Shown piece by piece: positions 35,186 through 43,820 of a stretch of 64,000 bases of DNA (the stretch's first letter is position 1; every line of letters starts with the position of its first letter). The notes below the pieces were generated by a model. It was not told where the DNA came from, did no database searches, and saw only the letters and a program-made list of their open reading frames with translations. Made by a program: the position numbers and the translations under genes. Source of the stretch: Rhodococcoides kyotonense (GTDB lineage: Bacteria > Actinomycetota > Actinomycetes > Mycobacteriales > Mycobacteriaceae); contig NZ_LVHI01000012.1 of NCBI RefSeq assembly GCF_001645385.1, forward strand, positions 394,106 through 458,105, written 5' to 3'.

Positions 35186-36495
35186 GGCTGTCGTTGCGCC
35201 TTCGTGTCGCGGCCGCCACGGCGCTCGGCGCGACCATCGTCGTCGCGTCGCTCGCGGTCGTCACGTCGGTGGCCATCTCGCGCAACAACGTCAACCAGCT
35301 CGACGAAAGGCTGACGACCGCGTCCCAGGCCCTGGTTCCGAACACCGCAGTGCTCGAAACGTTCCTGAACCAGCTGTCGTCGGCGTTCGCCGTCACCATC
35401 CGCACCGGTGACACCATCCGTGCATCCACCCCGATCCAACTGCCCGACCTGCCCGAAGGTTCGCAGACCGTCGACGTCGGCGGCCAGAGATTCCGCGTGT
35501 ACACCACGACCACGACGTCGCTGATCGATCTGTCCATCGCCATCGGAGTGCCTGCGATCGAGGCGCAGCAGGTGACCGACGAGCAGCAGCGCCTCGTCCT
35601 GTTCATCGGACTCGGGGCGATTGCCGTGTCGACTGGCCTGGGGTGGATCTTCGGTGGTCGAGCGGTGAAACCTCTCGTGACGTTGACCCGTCAGGTGAGC
35701 GCGCAGCCGCCGTTACCTCCGGACACGAAGACCGGCGTCAAGGAGGCCGACGAATTGGCGACGGCCATCGGCGGGATGTTGCAGCGCGTCAACGACGCGC
35801 AGGAACGCACCAACGACGCGCTCGCGACCGCCCGTGACTTCGCTGCGGTCTCCGCACACGAACTTCGTACGCCGCTGACCGCGATGCGCACCGACATCGA
35901 AGTGCTGCGGACCCTCGATCTGGAACGCGCGCAGCAGCAGGAGATTCTCGGTGATCTGGACCGAACCCAGGGTCGCGTCGAGACGACGCTCGGCGCTCTG
36001 GAGAAGTTGGCGTCGGGTGAACTGCAGGACGACAGCGACCGCGTCGACACCGACATCGTGGACATCTGCGACGTCGCAGCGCAGGACGCGATGCGTCAAC
36101 ACCCCGATCTGACGGTGCGGATCGAGTCCGAACCGTCGGTGACGATGCGCGGCTTTCCTGCGGGCCTGCGTCTGGCCGTCGACAACGCGATCGTCAACGC
36201 CATTCGCCACGGCGACGCGAAGAACCTCGTTCTCGCGATTCGCCGCGACGAGGGTCGCGTCGTACTCACCGTCGACGACGATGGAACCGGCGTGCCCGTC
36301 GACGAACGCGACGCGGTCTTCGAGCGGTTCTACCGGGGAGCGGCCGCCGCGAAGGGCGGGTCTGGTCTCGGACTCGCCCTCGTCGAACAGCAGGCTCAAT
36401 TACACGGCGGCACAGCCTATTTCACCGACAGCCCGCTCGGCGGGGCCAGGTTGGTGATGGAACTGAGTGCGGCTGCGCCACCCGTGCGCGGATAG
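35182..36495 (+). CDS. prrB: sensor histidine kinase PrrB
   Basis: This is a 437-residue membrane kinase. A helix at about 9-33, a roughly 100-residue extracytoplasmic sensor part, a second helix near 137-158 and a HAMP linker lead to the dimerisation box with His226 ([12 protein letters not shown]). The ATPase domain has [19 protein letters not shown] and [12 protein letters not shown]. It phosphorylates PrrA. The GTG start overlaps prrA. Its last residues (PPVRG) and TAG stop are encoded by the left arm of a perfect palindrome. Confidence 0.9.
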   Translation: MRLSLRLRVAAATALGATIVVASLAVVTSVAISRNNVNQLDERLTTASQALVPNTAVLETFLNQLSSAFAVTIRTGDTIRASTPIQLPDLPEGSQTVDVGGQRFRVYTTTTTSLIDLSIAIGVPAIEAQQVTDEQQRLVLFIGLGAIAVSTGLGWIFGGRAVKPLVTLTRQVSAQPPLPPDTKTGVKEADELATAIGGMLQRVNDAQERTNDALATARDFAAVSAHELRTPLTAMRTDIEVLRTLDLERAQQQEILGDLDRTQGRVETTLGALEKLASGELQDDSDRVDTDIVDICDVAAQDAMRQHPDLTVRIESEPSVTMRGFPAGLRLAVDNAIVNAIRHGDAKNLVLAIRRDEGRVVLTVDDDGTGVPVDERDAVFERFYRGAAAAKGGSGLGLALVEQQAQLHGGTAYFTDSPLGGARLVMELSAAAPPVRG

Positions 36496-36526
36496 TCGGC
36501 CTCTGGACCGACTATCCGCGCACGGG
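36481..36526. terminator. perfect gene-end palindrome between prrB and the FKBP gene
   Basis: Perfect 19-bp arms (36481-36499, cccgtgcgcggatagtcgg; and 36508-36526) enclose an eight-base loop. The prrB stop (36493-36495) lies in the left arm, and the convergent FKBP stop is 13 bp further on. It can terminate both transcripts. The arm is nearly identical to that of the element at 465. Confidence 0.8.
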
Positions 36527-36538
36527 CGCGAAGCGCAC

Positions 36539-36898
36539 TTATTTGACGTCGAGCAGATCGATCACGAACACGAGGGTCTTGCCGGACAGACGGTGGCCTG
36601 CACCTGCAGGACCGTACGCCAGCTCCGGCGGAATGGTCAGCTGACGCCGTCCGCCGACCTTCATGCCGGGGATGCCGTCCTGCCATCCCTGGATGAGACC
36701 CTGCAGCGGGAACTGGATCGATTCGCCGCGGTTCCACGACGAGTCGAACTCCTCTCCACTGTCGAACTCGACGCCGACGTAGTGGACCTCGACATTGCCG
36801 CCGGCGACCGCTTCCGCGCCGTCACCCTCGACCAAGTCGACGACGACGAGGTCGGTGGGCGGAGGGCCGGCCTGAAACTCGATAATTGGCTTCGTCAC
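36539..36898 (-). CDS. FKBP-type peptidyl-prolyl isomerase
   Basis: This is a 119-residue single FKBP domain. It contains VEVHYVGVEFDSGEEFDSSW, FPLQGLIQGWQDGIPGMKVGGRRQLTIPPELAYG and LVFVIDLLDV, which are the core strands and active-site residues of the family. There is no signal peptide, so it is cytosolic. It speeds cis-trans isomerisation of prolyl bonds. The GTG at 36898 was chosen because an AGGGTGG site precedes it at proper distance; a GTG at 36907 would add three residues. Confidence 0.92.
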   Translation of the reverse strand: MTKPIIEFQAGPPPTDLVVVDLVEGDGAEAVAGGNVEVHYVGVEFDSGEEFDSSWNRGESIQFPLQGLIQGWQDGIPGMKVGGRRQLTIPPELAYGPAGAGHRLSGKTLVFVIDLLDVK

Positions 36899-36922
36899 GG
36901 AACCCACCCTACGTCGTGCAGG

Positions 36923-37597
36923 TCAGCCGATCGGGTCAGCCATGCGAATCACGTCGTATGCGCAGGTCAGCTCGTTGCCGGTAGCGGGGTCGGTCATCTC
37001 GACCTTCCACGTGTCGGCGAACTGGTCGACGCCGGGGTGCATCGAGATCGTGCCGGAGATCAGGATGGTGCCGCGCTTGAACAGGCCGCGCTCCCGCAGA
37101 ACGTCGAGCCAGTACTTCGGAGCCAGCAGATCGCCGAGTGATCCGGTCTGAATCGGGGTATCGCCGACCCATGCCTTCAGGGTGATGTCGTCGATGCGGT
37201 CGGCGACATCGGACAAACGCCATGCGCCCAGGCCGAGGACGTCGGGAGACGCGTTCTTGCTCCATGCGACGCTGTGGACCTCGAGGTCACGGTCGGTGTG
37301 ATCGCAGGCGACCGTCAGCAGGACGTCGTCCTCGGAGTCGCCGAGAATCACGAGTGCCCACTCGGCCTCGCCGGACGTGCGGCCGTGCTGCACGTGAACG
37401 GTGTCGGTCTGCTGCGCCAGGTACGGCGAAATCGGGTACATCGCGGGAGTGACCGTCGGCGCAGGAACACCCAGTTCGGCCAGCTCGGCGATGTGGTGCG
37501 CAACCTCTTCCTGGTTGCGGCCCGCGTATCCCGCGTTGAGAAGATTCAGTGGTTCGACGGTTTCGGTCGTGCCGTCGGGCAGCGTGAAAGTGAGCAT
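36923..37597 (-). CDS. DUF2848 family protein
   Basis: This is a 224-residue protein. Its features (AGYAGRNQEEVAHHIAELAE, then DHTDRDLEVHSVAWSKN, and a C-terminal LFKRGTILISGTISMHPG) match the DUF2848 family, which is thought to share the fumarylacetoacetate hydrolase-like fold. The exact reaction is not known. It is divergent from the MFS gene, and the shared region holds an operator matching the one at the GntR gene. It is thus likely part of a small catabolic regulon. Confidence 0.75.
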   Translation of the reverse strand: MLTFTLPDGTTETVEPLNLLNAGYAGRNQEEVAHHIAELAELGVPAPTVTPAMYPISPYLAQQTDTVHVQHGRTSGEAEWALVILGDSEDDVLLTVACDHTDRDLEVHSVAWSKNASPDVLGLGAWRLSDVADRIDDITLKAWVGDTPIQTGSLGDLLAPKYWLDVLRERGLFKRGTILISGTISMHPGVDQFADTWKVEMTDPATGNELTCAYDVIRMADPIG

Positions 37598-37654
37598 GAG
37601 CCTAAGGACCTCTTCCCGTTACTTTTTTGTTTCCAATACGCCGAAAAGCTTGCG

Positions 37655-37670
37655 CATACGTCTTGTATAC
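37655..37670. promoter_or_regulatory. GntR operator 1 (ATAC-N5-GTAT)
   Basis: The sequence catacgtcttgtatac lies in the 133-bp gap between the divergent DUF2848 and MFS genes. It matches the site at 39676-39691 at 13 of 16 positions, including the inverted half-sites ATAC and GTAT with a five-base spacer. Such short dyads are typical for FCD-type GntR repressors. Confidence 0.75.
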
Positions 37671-37730
37671 AGCAAGTATGGAGACCGTTCAACGGATCCG
37701 CGTGATTCCAAGCACAGCGAAGGAGTTGCC

Positions 37731-39065
37731 ATGACTGCGCAGACAGTCGACAAGAAAGGCCTGGCGAGGGCATTCGCCGCGAGCCTGACCGGGACGGCAT
37801 TGGAGTGGTACGACTTTGCCGTCTACTCGGCTGCCGCCGCCTTGGTGTTCCCCATCATCTTCTTTCCGGACAGCGATCCGCTGACCGGAACCCTGCTCGC
37901 GTTCTCGACCTACGCGGTCGGCTACATCGCCCGTCCGATCGGCGGATTCGTCTTCGGTCGCCTCGGCGACGTCATCGGACGCAAGCAACTACTCGTGATC
38001 ACGCTGCTGCTGATCGGCGTCACGACGTTCCTGATCGGTCTCATCCCCAGCTACGACACGATCGGCATCGTCGCGCCGATCCTGCTCGTCACGATGCGCT
38101 TCACTCAGGGCGTCGCCGTCGGCGGTGAGTGGGGTGGCGCCGTGCTGCTGTCCAGCGAATACGGCAACCCGCGGCAGCGCGGCTTCTGGTCGTCGGCTGC
38201 CCAGATCGGCCCGCCTGCAGGCAACCTGCTCGCCAACGGCGCTCTCGCCGCACTGACCATCGCTCTGACCGAGGACCAGTTCGAATCCTGGGGCTGGCGT
38301 ATCGCGTTCCTGTTCTCGGCAGTACTCGTCGGCTTCGGTCTGTGGATCCGCCTGAAGCTCGAGGACACCCCGGTCTTCAAGGCCCTGCAGGAAAGCGGCG
38401 ACCGTTCGGAAGCTCCGATCAGCGAGGTCTTCAAGACGCAGCTGCGTCCGCTCGTCGCCGCGATCCTCTCGCGCATCGCTCCCGACGTCATCTACGCGCT
38501 GTTCACCGTCTTCTCCATCACCTACGGCGTCCAGAAGCTCGGGTTCGCCCGCAGCGAGGTGTTGACCGCCATCCTCATCGGCTCCGCGTTCCAGCTCGGA
38601 CTCATTCCGCTGGCAGGCGCGATCTCCGACCGCATCAACCGTCGCCTCGTCTACGGAGTCGCGGCGGTCGGTGGCGTCGTGTGGAGTGCGATCTTCTTCC
38701 TGATGATCGGCGGCAGCTCGCTGCCGCTGCTGATTCTCGGCGTCGTCGTCGGACTCGCGTTCCACTCGTTCATGTACGGACCGCAGGCTGCGTTCGTCAC
38801 CGAGCAGTTCACGGTACGTCTGCGCTCGACCGGTAGCTCGCTCGCCTACACGATCGCAGGCGTCTTCGGTGGCGCGATGGCACCGCTGATCTTCGTGTTC
38901 CTGCTCGACAAGACCGACAGCTGGGTACTCATCGTCGGCTACATCGCCGTCGTCGGCGCACTCACCGTCCTCGGACTCGCCTTGGGCCGCAACCCCGATC
39001 GTGCCGAGGAAGAGGACCACGACGTGATTGCGAACGCTACGCCCGCAGCAGGATCTGCAGTGTGA
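37731..39065 (+). CDS. MFS transporter, metabolite:H+ symporter type
   Basis: This is a 444-residue protein with 12 predicted helices. The opening TGTALEWYDFAVYSAAAAL and the motif FGRLGDVIGRKQLLV are hallmarks of the MHS subfamily (relatives of ShiA, ProP and KgtP). It imports an organic acid, betaine or similar compound with protons. It has a good ribosome site (aaggag, 37720-37725) before the ATG at 37731. The operator upstream ties it to the GntR regulator, and its end overlaps the convergent gntR by 29 bp. Confidence 0.9.
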   Translation: MTAQTVDKKGLARAFAASLTGTALEWYDFAVYSAAAALVFPIIFFPDSDPLTGTLLAFSTYAVGYIARPIGGFVFGRLGDVIGRKQLLVITLLLIGVTTFLIGLIPSYDTIGIVAPILLVTMRFTQGVAVGGEWGGAVLLSSEYGNPRQRGFWSSAAQIGPPAGNLLANGALAALTIALTEDQFESWGWRIAFLFSAVLVGFGLWIRLKLEDTPVFKALQESGDRSEAPISEVFKTQLRPLVAAILSRIAPDVIYALFTVFSITYGVQKLGFARSEVLTAILIGSAFQLGLIPLAGAISDRINRRLVYGVAAVGGVVWSAIFFLMIGGSSLPLLILGVVVGLAFHSFMYGPQAAFVTEQFTVRLRSTGSSLAYTIAGVFGGAMAPLIFVFLLDKTDSWVLIVGYIAVVGALTVLGLALGRNPDRAEEEDHDVIANATPAAGSAV

Positions 39066-39678
39066 CCTCGAGGTGATCGTCGATCGCTCGCTGCACGAGG
39101 CCCTCGTCACCGCCTTCCAACGCGGTGACGATGGCCTCGTGCTCGGTGCACACGTTGCGCTGACGATCGGCCGCCGAGAACAGAGCAGTCAGCCCGACGC
39201 GCAACTGTCGGGCCCGAAGTCCCGCATACGTCCGCGACAGCAGCTCGCTTCCGGCCGCGTCGACGAGGATCTGATGGAACTTTCCGTCGAGATCGATGAA
39301 ATCCTTTGCGGCGTCGTCGGTTCGGTTGTCGGCGAGATCTTCCTGCTCGACGAGAATCGACCGCATCGCCGACGCCGGAACGTTCCCGGCACGCAGCGAC
39401 GTCGTCGCCGCGTGCCGCTCGAGGACACCGCGCAGATCCATCAGTTCACTGATCTGACGTCCCGACATGGCCGGGACGTGTGCGCCCCGCTTCGGTACCA
39501 TCTCGACCAGACCTTCCGCCTGCAACATCAGCAGGGCTTCGCGAACGGGCGTGCGAGACACGCCGATTCGCGTCGCAAGATCCTGTTCGTTGAGAAAGGT
39601 GCCGGTCGCAGCGGGCGACGTGAGCACCTGATCACGCACGAAGACGTAAGCCTTGTCCCTACCCGACAGCGATTGCAT
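39037..39678 (-). CDS. GntR-family (FCD) transcriptional regulator
   Basis: This is a 213-residue regulator. The winged helix-turn-helix is clear (LNEQDLATRIGVSRTPVREALLMLQAEGLVEMVPKRG, read in two parts), followed by an all-helical FCD ligand domain with DLDGKFHQILVDAAG. It is divergent from the amidohydrolase gene across only 46 bp. An inverted repeat covers its own start codon, which points to autorepression. The same site occurs upstream of the MFS and DUF2848 genes, so all four genes probably respond to one catabolic inducer. Confidence 0.9.
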   Translation of the reverse strand: MQSLSGRDKAYVFVRDQVLTSPAATGTFLNEQDLATRIGVSRTPVREALLMLQAEGLVEMVPKRGAHVPAMSGRQISELMDLRGVLERHAATTSLRAGNVPASAMRSILVEQEDLADNRTDDAAKDFIDLDGKFHQILVDAAGSELLSRTYAGLRARQLRVGLTALFSAADRQRNVCTEHEAIVTALEGGDEGLVQRAIDDHLEVTLQILLRA

Positions 39679-39691
39679 ACGATATGTATAC
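39676..39691. promoter_or_regulatory. GntR operator 2 (ATAC-N5-GTAT)
   Basis: The sequence catacgatatgtatac overlaps the gntR start codon (39676-39678) and lies 33 bp before the amidohydrolase ATG. Its half-sites are identical to those at 37655-37670. Occupancy would block the start region of gntR and probably the promoter of the divergent gene. Confidence 0.78.
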
Positions 39692-39724
39692 CTGCCGGCG
39701 CCAGATGAAACCAGGAGTTCTCCC

Positions 39725-40519
39725 ATGAGCACCACCGTCCGAATCAGCCTTGCCCAGGTCAACAGCGGGGCCGACCCGTCGGAGAATCTGAAGATCATCG
39801 ACACCCATGCCGAGGCCGCGAAAGCGGCCGGGTCGTCGCTCGTCGTGTTCCCCGAGGCCATGATGCGACGCTTCGGCCTTCCCCTGCGCGAGATTGCCGA
39901 GCCCGTCGACGGGCCGTGGGCCGACTCCGTCCGCGAGATCGCGGCGCGTCACGGCATCACGATCGTCGCGGGCATGTTCACCCCCGCCGACTCCGAGCGC
40001 GTCGCCAACACGCTGCTCGTCACCGGCAACGGCGTCGACGCCGGCTACGACAAGATTCACCTGTTCGACGCGTTCGGGTTCGCCGAGTCCGACACCGTCG
40101 CACCCGGTCAGGATCCGCTCGTCGTCGACATCGACGGCGTGAAGGTCGGCTTCGCCACCTGCTACGACGTCCGCTTCCCTGCGCTGTTCCAGAAGCTCGG
40201 CGACCTCGGAGCCGAACTGATCATCGTCGCGGCATCGTGGGGATCGGGCCCGGGCAAGGTCGAGCAGTGGTCGCTGCTCGCCCGCGCACGTGCGCTGGAC
40301 TCGACGGCGTTCGTCGCAGCCTGCGACCAGCCGGAGCCCGAGGAAACCGCGGGTACCGCACCCCTCGGCGTCGGACATTCGGTCGTCAGCTCCCCGATCG
40401 GTGAGGTCATGGGCGAGCTCGACGCCACGCCCGGCATGCTGACCGTCGACATCGACACCGCGGTCCTGGACGGCGTCCGGAAGAAGCTGCCGGTGCTGGC
40501 CAACCGTCGCCAGTTCTGA
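39725..40519 (+). CDS. carbon-nitrogen hydrolase (nitrilase superfamily)
   Basis: This is a 264-residue enzyme with the full catalytic triad of the superfamily: Glu44 in VVFPEA, Lys110 in YDKIHLFD and Cys146 in FATCYDVRFP. The sequence is closest in style to the Nit1/Nit2 and deaminated-glutathione amidase branch, so it cleaves an amide C-N bond. It sits opposite gntR and under its operator, and probably degrades the compound imported by the MFS protein. The ribosome site (caggag, 39712-39717) supports the ATG at 39725. Confidence 0.88.
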   Translation: MSTTVRISLAQVNSGADPSENLKIIDTHAEAAKAAGSSLVVFPEAMMRRFGLPLREIAEPVDGPWADSVREIAARHGITIVAGMFTPADSERVANTLLVTGNGVDAGYDKIHLFDAFGFAESDTVAPGQDPLVVDIDGVKVGFATCYDVRFPALFQKLGDLGAELIIVAASWGSGPGKVEQWSLLARARALDSTAFVAACDQPEPEETAGTAPLGVGHSVVSSPIGEVMGELDATPGMLTVDIDTAVLDGVRKKLPVLANRRQF

Positions 40520-40538
40520 CCTTTCGAAACCCACGGAA

Positions 40539-40572
40539 AAGGCCGCCCACCCCGGACAGGGTGGGCGGCCTT
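40539..40572. terminator. bidirectional hairpin terminator
   Basis: The stem aaggccgcccaccc pairs with gggtgggcggcctt around a short loop, with 14 paired bases, A-rich sequence on the left (ggaaaa) and T on the right. It lies between the convergent amidohydrolase and gltA2 genes. This is the most classical terminator in the window. Confidence 0.9.
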
Positions 40573-40582
40573 CGTCGTAGCT

Positions 40583-41881
40583 CTACCGGGAAGCGACATC
40601 CTTGTAGTCGCGCTCGGTGTAGCCGGTGTAGATCTGACGCGGACGGCCGATCTTCGTCGTCGCATCCTCGTGCATCTCACGCCAGTGCGCGATCCAGCCC
40701 GGGAGGCGACCCATCGCGAACAACACCGTGAACATGCGCGGCGGGAAGCCCATCGCACGGTAGATCAGGCCGGTGTAGAAGTCGACGTTCGGGTACAGCT
40801 TGCGCTCGACGAAGTAGTCGTCGGTGAGCGCGGTTTCCTCGAGCTTCAGGGCGATGTCGAGGAGCTCGTCACCGTTGCCCAGCTTGCCGAGGATGTTGTG
40901 CGCAGTTTCCTTGACCAACGTCGCGCGCGGATCGAAGTTCTTGTAGACGCGGTGCCCGAAGCCCATGAGCTTCACGCCGTCTTCCTTGTTCTTCACTCGA
41001 CGCAGGAAGTCGGTGGCGTCGCCGCCCTCGGCCTTGATCTTGTCGAGCATCTCGAGAACTGCCTGGTTGGCGCCGCCGTGCAGCGGGCCCCACAGAGCGT
41101 TGATGCCGCCCGAGATGGACGTGAACAGGTTGGCGTCCGACGAGCCGACGAGACGAACCGTCGACGTCGAGCAGTTCTGCTCGTGGTCGGCATGCAGAAT
41201 GAGCAGCATGTCGAGGGCCTTGACGATCTCGGGATCGACCTCGTAGGGCTCGGCCGGGAAGCCGAACGTCAGGCGCAGGAAGTTCTCGACGAGGCTCTTC
41301 GAGTTGTCGGGGTACAGGAACGGCTGGCCGACGGACTTCTTGTACGCGTACGCCGCAATGGTCGGCAACTTGGCGAGCAGGCGGATCGTGGACAGCTCGA
41401 CCTGCGCAGGATCGTTGGGATCCAGCGAATCCTGGTAGTACGCCGACAGCGCGTTGACAGCGCTGGACAGCACCGGCATCGGGTGCGCGTTGCGCGGGAA
41501 GCCGTCGAAGAACCGCTTGAGGTCCTCGTGCAGCAGGGTGTGCCGACGGATCTTGTCGGTGAACGTCTCGAGCTGATCCTCGGTGGGGAGCTCGCCGTAG
41601 ATCAGCAGGTAGCTGACCTCGATGAAGCTGGACTTGTCTGCCAGTTGTTCGATCGGGTACCCGCGGTATCGAAGGATTCCCTTGTCACCGTCGATGTAGG
41701 TGATGGCCGACTTCGTCGAGGCGGTGTTGACGAACCCACCGTCGAGAGTCGTGTAACCGGTCGTAGCCAGCAGCTTTCCCAGTTCGATGCCATCGTTGCC
41801 TTCGGTGGCCTTGGCGATGGACATGCTGTATTCGCCACCGGGGTAGGTGAGGGTGGCTTTGGCGTCATTCTCAGCGGGCAC
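40583..41881 (-). CDS. gltA2: citrate synthase GltA2
   Basis: This is a 432-residue type II citrate synthase that condenses oxaloacetate and acetyl-CoA. The active-site signature GFGHRVYKNFDPRATLVKE and the HADHEQNCSTSTVRLVGSS segment with the catalytic His are both present. Length and position match the main citrate synthase of mycobacteria. It is transcribed alone from a 71-bp upstream gap, with no clear promoter motif, and ends at the strong terminator. A second citrate synthase lies at 45.9 kb. Confidence 0.96.
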   Translation of the reverse strand: MPAENDAKATLTYPGGEYSMSIAKATEGNDGIELGKLLATTGYTTLDGGFVNTASTKSAITYIDGDKGILRYRGYPIEQLADKSSFIEVSYLLIYGELPTEDQLETFTDKIRRHTLLHEDLKRFFDGFPRNAHPMPVLSSAVNALSAYYQDSLDPNDPAQVELSTIRLLAKLPTIAAYAYKKSVGQPFLYPDNSKSLVENFLRLTFGFPAEPYEVDPEIVKALDMLLILHADHEQNCSTSTVRLVGSSDANLFTSISGGINALWGPLHGGANQAVLEMLDKIKAEGGDATDFLRRVKNKEDGVKLMGFGHRVYKNFDPRATLVKETAHNILGKLGNGDELLDIALKLEETALTDDYFVERKLYPNVDFYTGLIYRAMGFPPRMFTVLFAMGRLPGWIAHWREMHEDATTKIGRPRQIYTGYTERDYKDVASR

Positions 41882-41952
41882 GAATGGTCCCTCTCGAACT
41901 CATGTAACGGACACGTACTTAAATCGGACAGTTCTTTACGTCGATAGAGAAA

Positions 41953-42891
41953 CTAGTCTCTCGGCGCCTCGGACGCCCACGGAGGGTCGGCACCCGGGCG
42001 AGAAACCGTGATGGCAGCTGCCCGAGCAGCGAAGCTCAGTGCTCGCTCCCAATCTTCCCTACCCATGTCACGAACGGCGCTGGATGTGACAATGGTCTCT
42101 TCATTCAAAAACTGTAGTAAAGCCCCGTGCACGGTGTCACCTGCGCCGATGGTGTCCACCACGTCGACGGCCACGCCGGGAACAGAGATTTCTTCCGACG
42201 CCCGGAACACCGACAGACCGTCGCCGCCGCGCGTCATGACGACGGCCGACACGCCCGCGGCGAGCCAGTCGTCGACCGTCGTCCCCTCGGTTCCGAGCCC
42301 GAGCCAGTGCGAATCGTCCTCCGAGACCTTCAGGATGTCGACGTCGGGAAGCCACGATCTGAATCGCGTGCGGAACTCGTTGGCGGTGATGTCGCCGCTC
42401 GTGCTGTCGATGGCGGCAGGCCGGATGTTCGGGTCGAGCATCGTCAGCTTGCCGGCGGCGTGCGCTCTTTTCAGCAGGTTCGCGTACACCGACGCACCCG
42501 GCTGGTACAGAAGCGACAACGTGCCGAACGACAGAACGTCGATGTCGTCCGGGATGTCGCCCGGATCCTGGACGAGACGATCCGCGGTGCCGTCCGCGTA
42601 GAACGAGTACTGGGCACTGCCGTCCGACGCGAGCGTCGTCATCGCCAGCGTGGTCGGCTCCTCGCCGCGCTGAACCCACGACGTGTCGACGCCTGCGCCG
42701 CGCAGACTCTCCAAGATCTGGTCGCCGAACGGGTCGGTCGACACCCGCGAGAGGAATGCGACCTTCGAACCCAGGCGTCCGATCGCGACGGCGACGTTGA
42801 ACGGGCCACCACCGAGCTTCGGCGCCAGCAACGGTCCTTCGTGCACCGGTACCAGATCGACCAGTGCCTCTCCACACACGAGAATCGTCAT
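41953..42891 (-). CDS. PfkB-family carbohydrate kinase
   Basis: This is a 312-residue ribokinase-fold enzyme with the N-terminal KLGGGPFNVAVAIGRLGSKV and the C-terminal anion-hole signature DTIGAGDTVHGALL bearing the catalytic Asp. It phosphorylates a sugar such as fructose or a related hexose. It overlaps galM by four bases as the last gene of the pdxH-MFS-galM-pfkB operon, which suggests joint use of an aldose. Confidence 0.9.
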   Translation of the reverse strand: MTILVCGEALVDLVPVHEGPLLAPKLGGGPFNVAVAIGRLGSKVAFLSRVSTDPFGDQILESLRGAGVDTSWVQRGEEPTTLAMTTLASDGSAQYSFYADGTADRLVQDPGDIPDDIDVLSFGTLSLLYQPGASVYANLLKRAHAAGKLTMLDPNIRPAAIDSTSGDITANEFRTRFRSWLPDVDILKVSEDDSHWLGLGTEGTTVDDWLAAGVSAVVMTRGGDGLSVFRASEEISVPGVAVDVVDTIGAGDTVHGALLQFLNEETIVTSSAVRDMGREDWERALSFAARAAAITVSRPGADPPWASEAPRD

Positions 42892-43820
42892 GCGGCGCGA
42901 TGCTCCATTCCCCACGAACCGGTCCAGGACTTGCCCGGCTCCAGTACCAGTAGATCGATCCCCGAGTTGAACGCGTCGGGCGGGCACGTCATCGGTTCGA
43001 TGGCGAGCGCCCGACCACGGTCTGGATAGGCCTGGTCGTTCTTGGGGTCGGCCGTGAACACCTGAATCCAATCGAATTCGCGATCGGTCCACAACACCGT
43101 GGCGGCGCCGTCGGGACCCGACAATACGTGGCGTGCCTTGCCGTCCTCGTCGGGAACTTCGGCGCTGAACGGCGTGTCGAGCCAGACGTCCTTCAGGGAC
43201 TTGGCGGTGGTGAAGTCGTAGTCCGTGCCCGCGGTCGGTACGGAAGGACCATGAGGCAGCATTCGATCCGGATCCAACTGCAACCGTGTGCCCGCGGACA
43301 GCTCGAGCGTGCACTCGTCCAGAGGCACGTCACCGACGCGTACGAACGAGTGGAAGCCCATTCCGAACGGCGCGTCGACGTCACCGGCGTTGGTCGCCGA
43401 CGCCGTCACGACCAGACCGTCGTCAGTCAGCTCGTGGGTCACCGTCAGCGTGATCCGGTACGGCCACCCCTTGTGCAGACCGACGTCGACCGACTGTTCG
43501 ACGCGAGAATCGGAGTGGTCGACGAGCGTCCAGTCGACGCGTCGGACGAACCCGTGACTGGCGTTGCCTCGCGCAGGCTCGGTGATGTCGAGCTCGTGGT
43601 CGACTCCGCCGAACGAGAACTTGCCGTCGGCGACGCGGTTGGGCCACGGCGCGAGCACGAGACCGGCCGACAGCGGGGGCTTCTTCCCCAGTTCCCACGT
43701 CTCGGTCATGGGCGCGCCGTCGAACTCGAGCGAGCGCAGACCGGCACCGGTCGAGGCGACTTCGGCGCGGTATCGACCGCTCGTCAGCACGTAATTCCGT
43801 TCGTCAGCCATGGTGTCCAT
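42888..43820 (-). CDS. aldose 1-epimerase (GalM-like)
   Basis: This is a 310-residue beta-sandwich epimerase. It contains LVLAPWPNRVADGKFSF, GNASHGFVRRVDW with the catalytic His, FGMGFHSFVRVG with the second His, and AIEPMTCPPDAFN with the Glu. It interconverts the anomers of a hexose. The ATG at 43820 has a GAGGG site six bases upstream, which favours it over the ATG at 43811. It starts inside the end of the MFS gene and overlaps pfkB. Confidence 0.9.
   Translation of the reverse strand: MDTMADERNYVLTSGRYRAEVASTGAGLRSLEFDGAPMTETWELGKKPPLSAGLVLAPWPNRVADGKFSFGGVDHELDITEPARGNASHGFVRRVDWTLVDHSDSRVEQSVDVGLHKGWPYRITLTVTHELTDDGLVVTASATNAGDVDAPFGMGFHSFVRVGDVPLDECTLELSAGTRLQLDPDRMLPHGPSVPTAGTDYDFTTAKSLKDVWLDTPFSAEVPDEDGKARHVLSGPDGAATVLWTDREFDWIQVFTADPKNDQAYPDRGRALAIEPMTCPPDAFNSGIDLLVLEPGKSWTGSWGMEHRAA

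Noticed and set aside
41940-41965. Terminator hairpin behind pfkB (agaga...tctct)
   Set aside because: The stem has only five pairs and overlaps the stop codon, so it is too weak to call.
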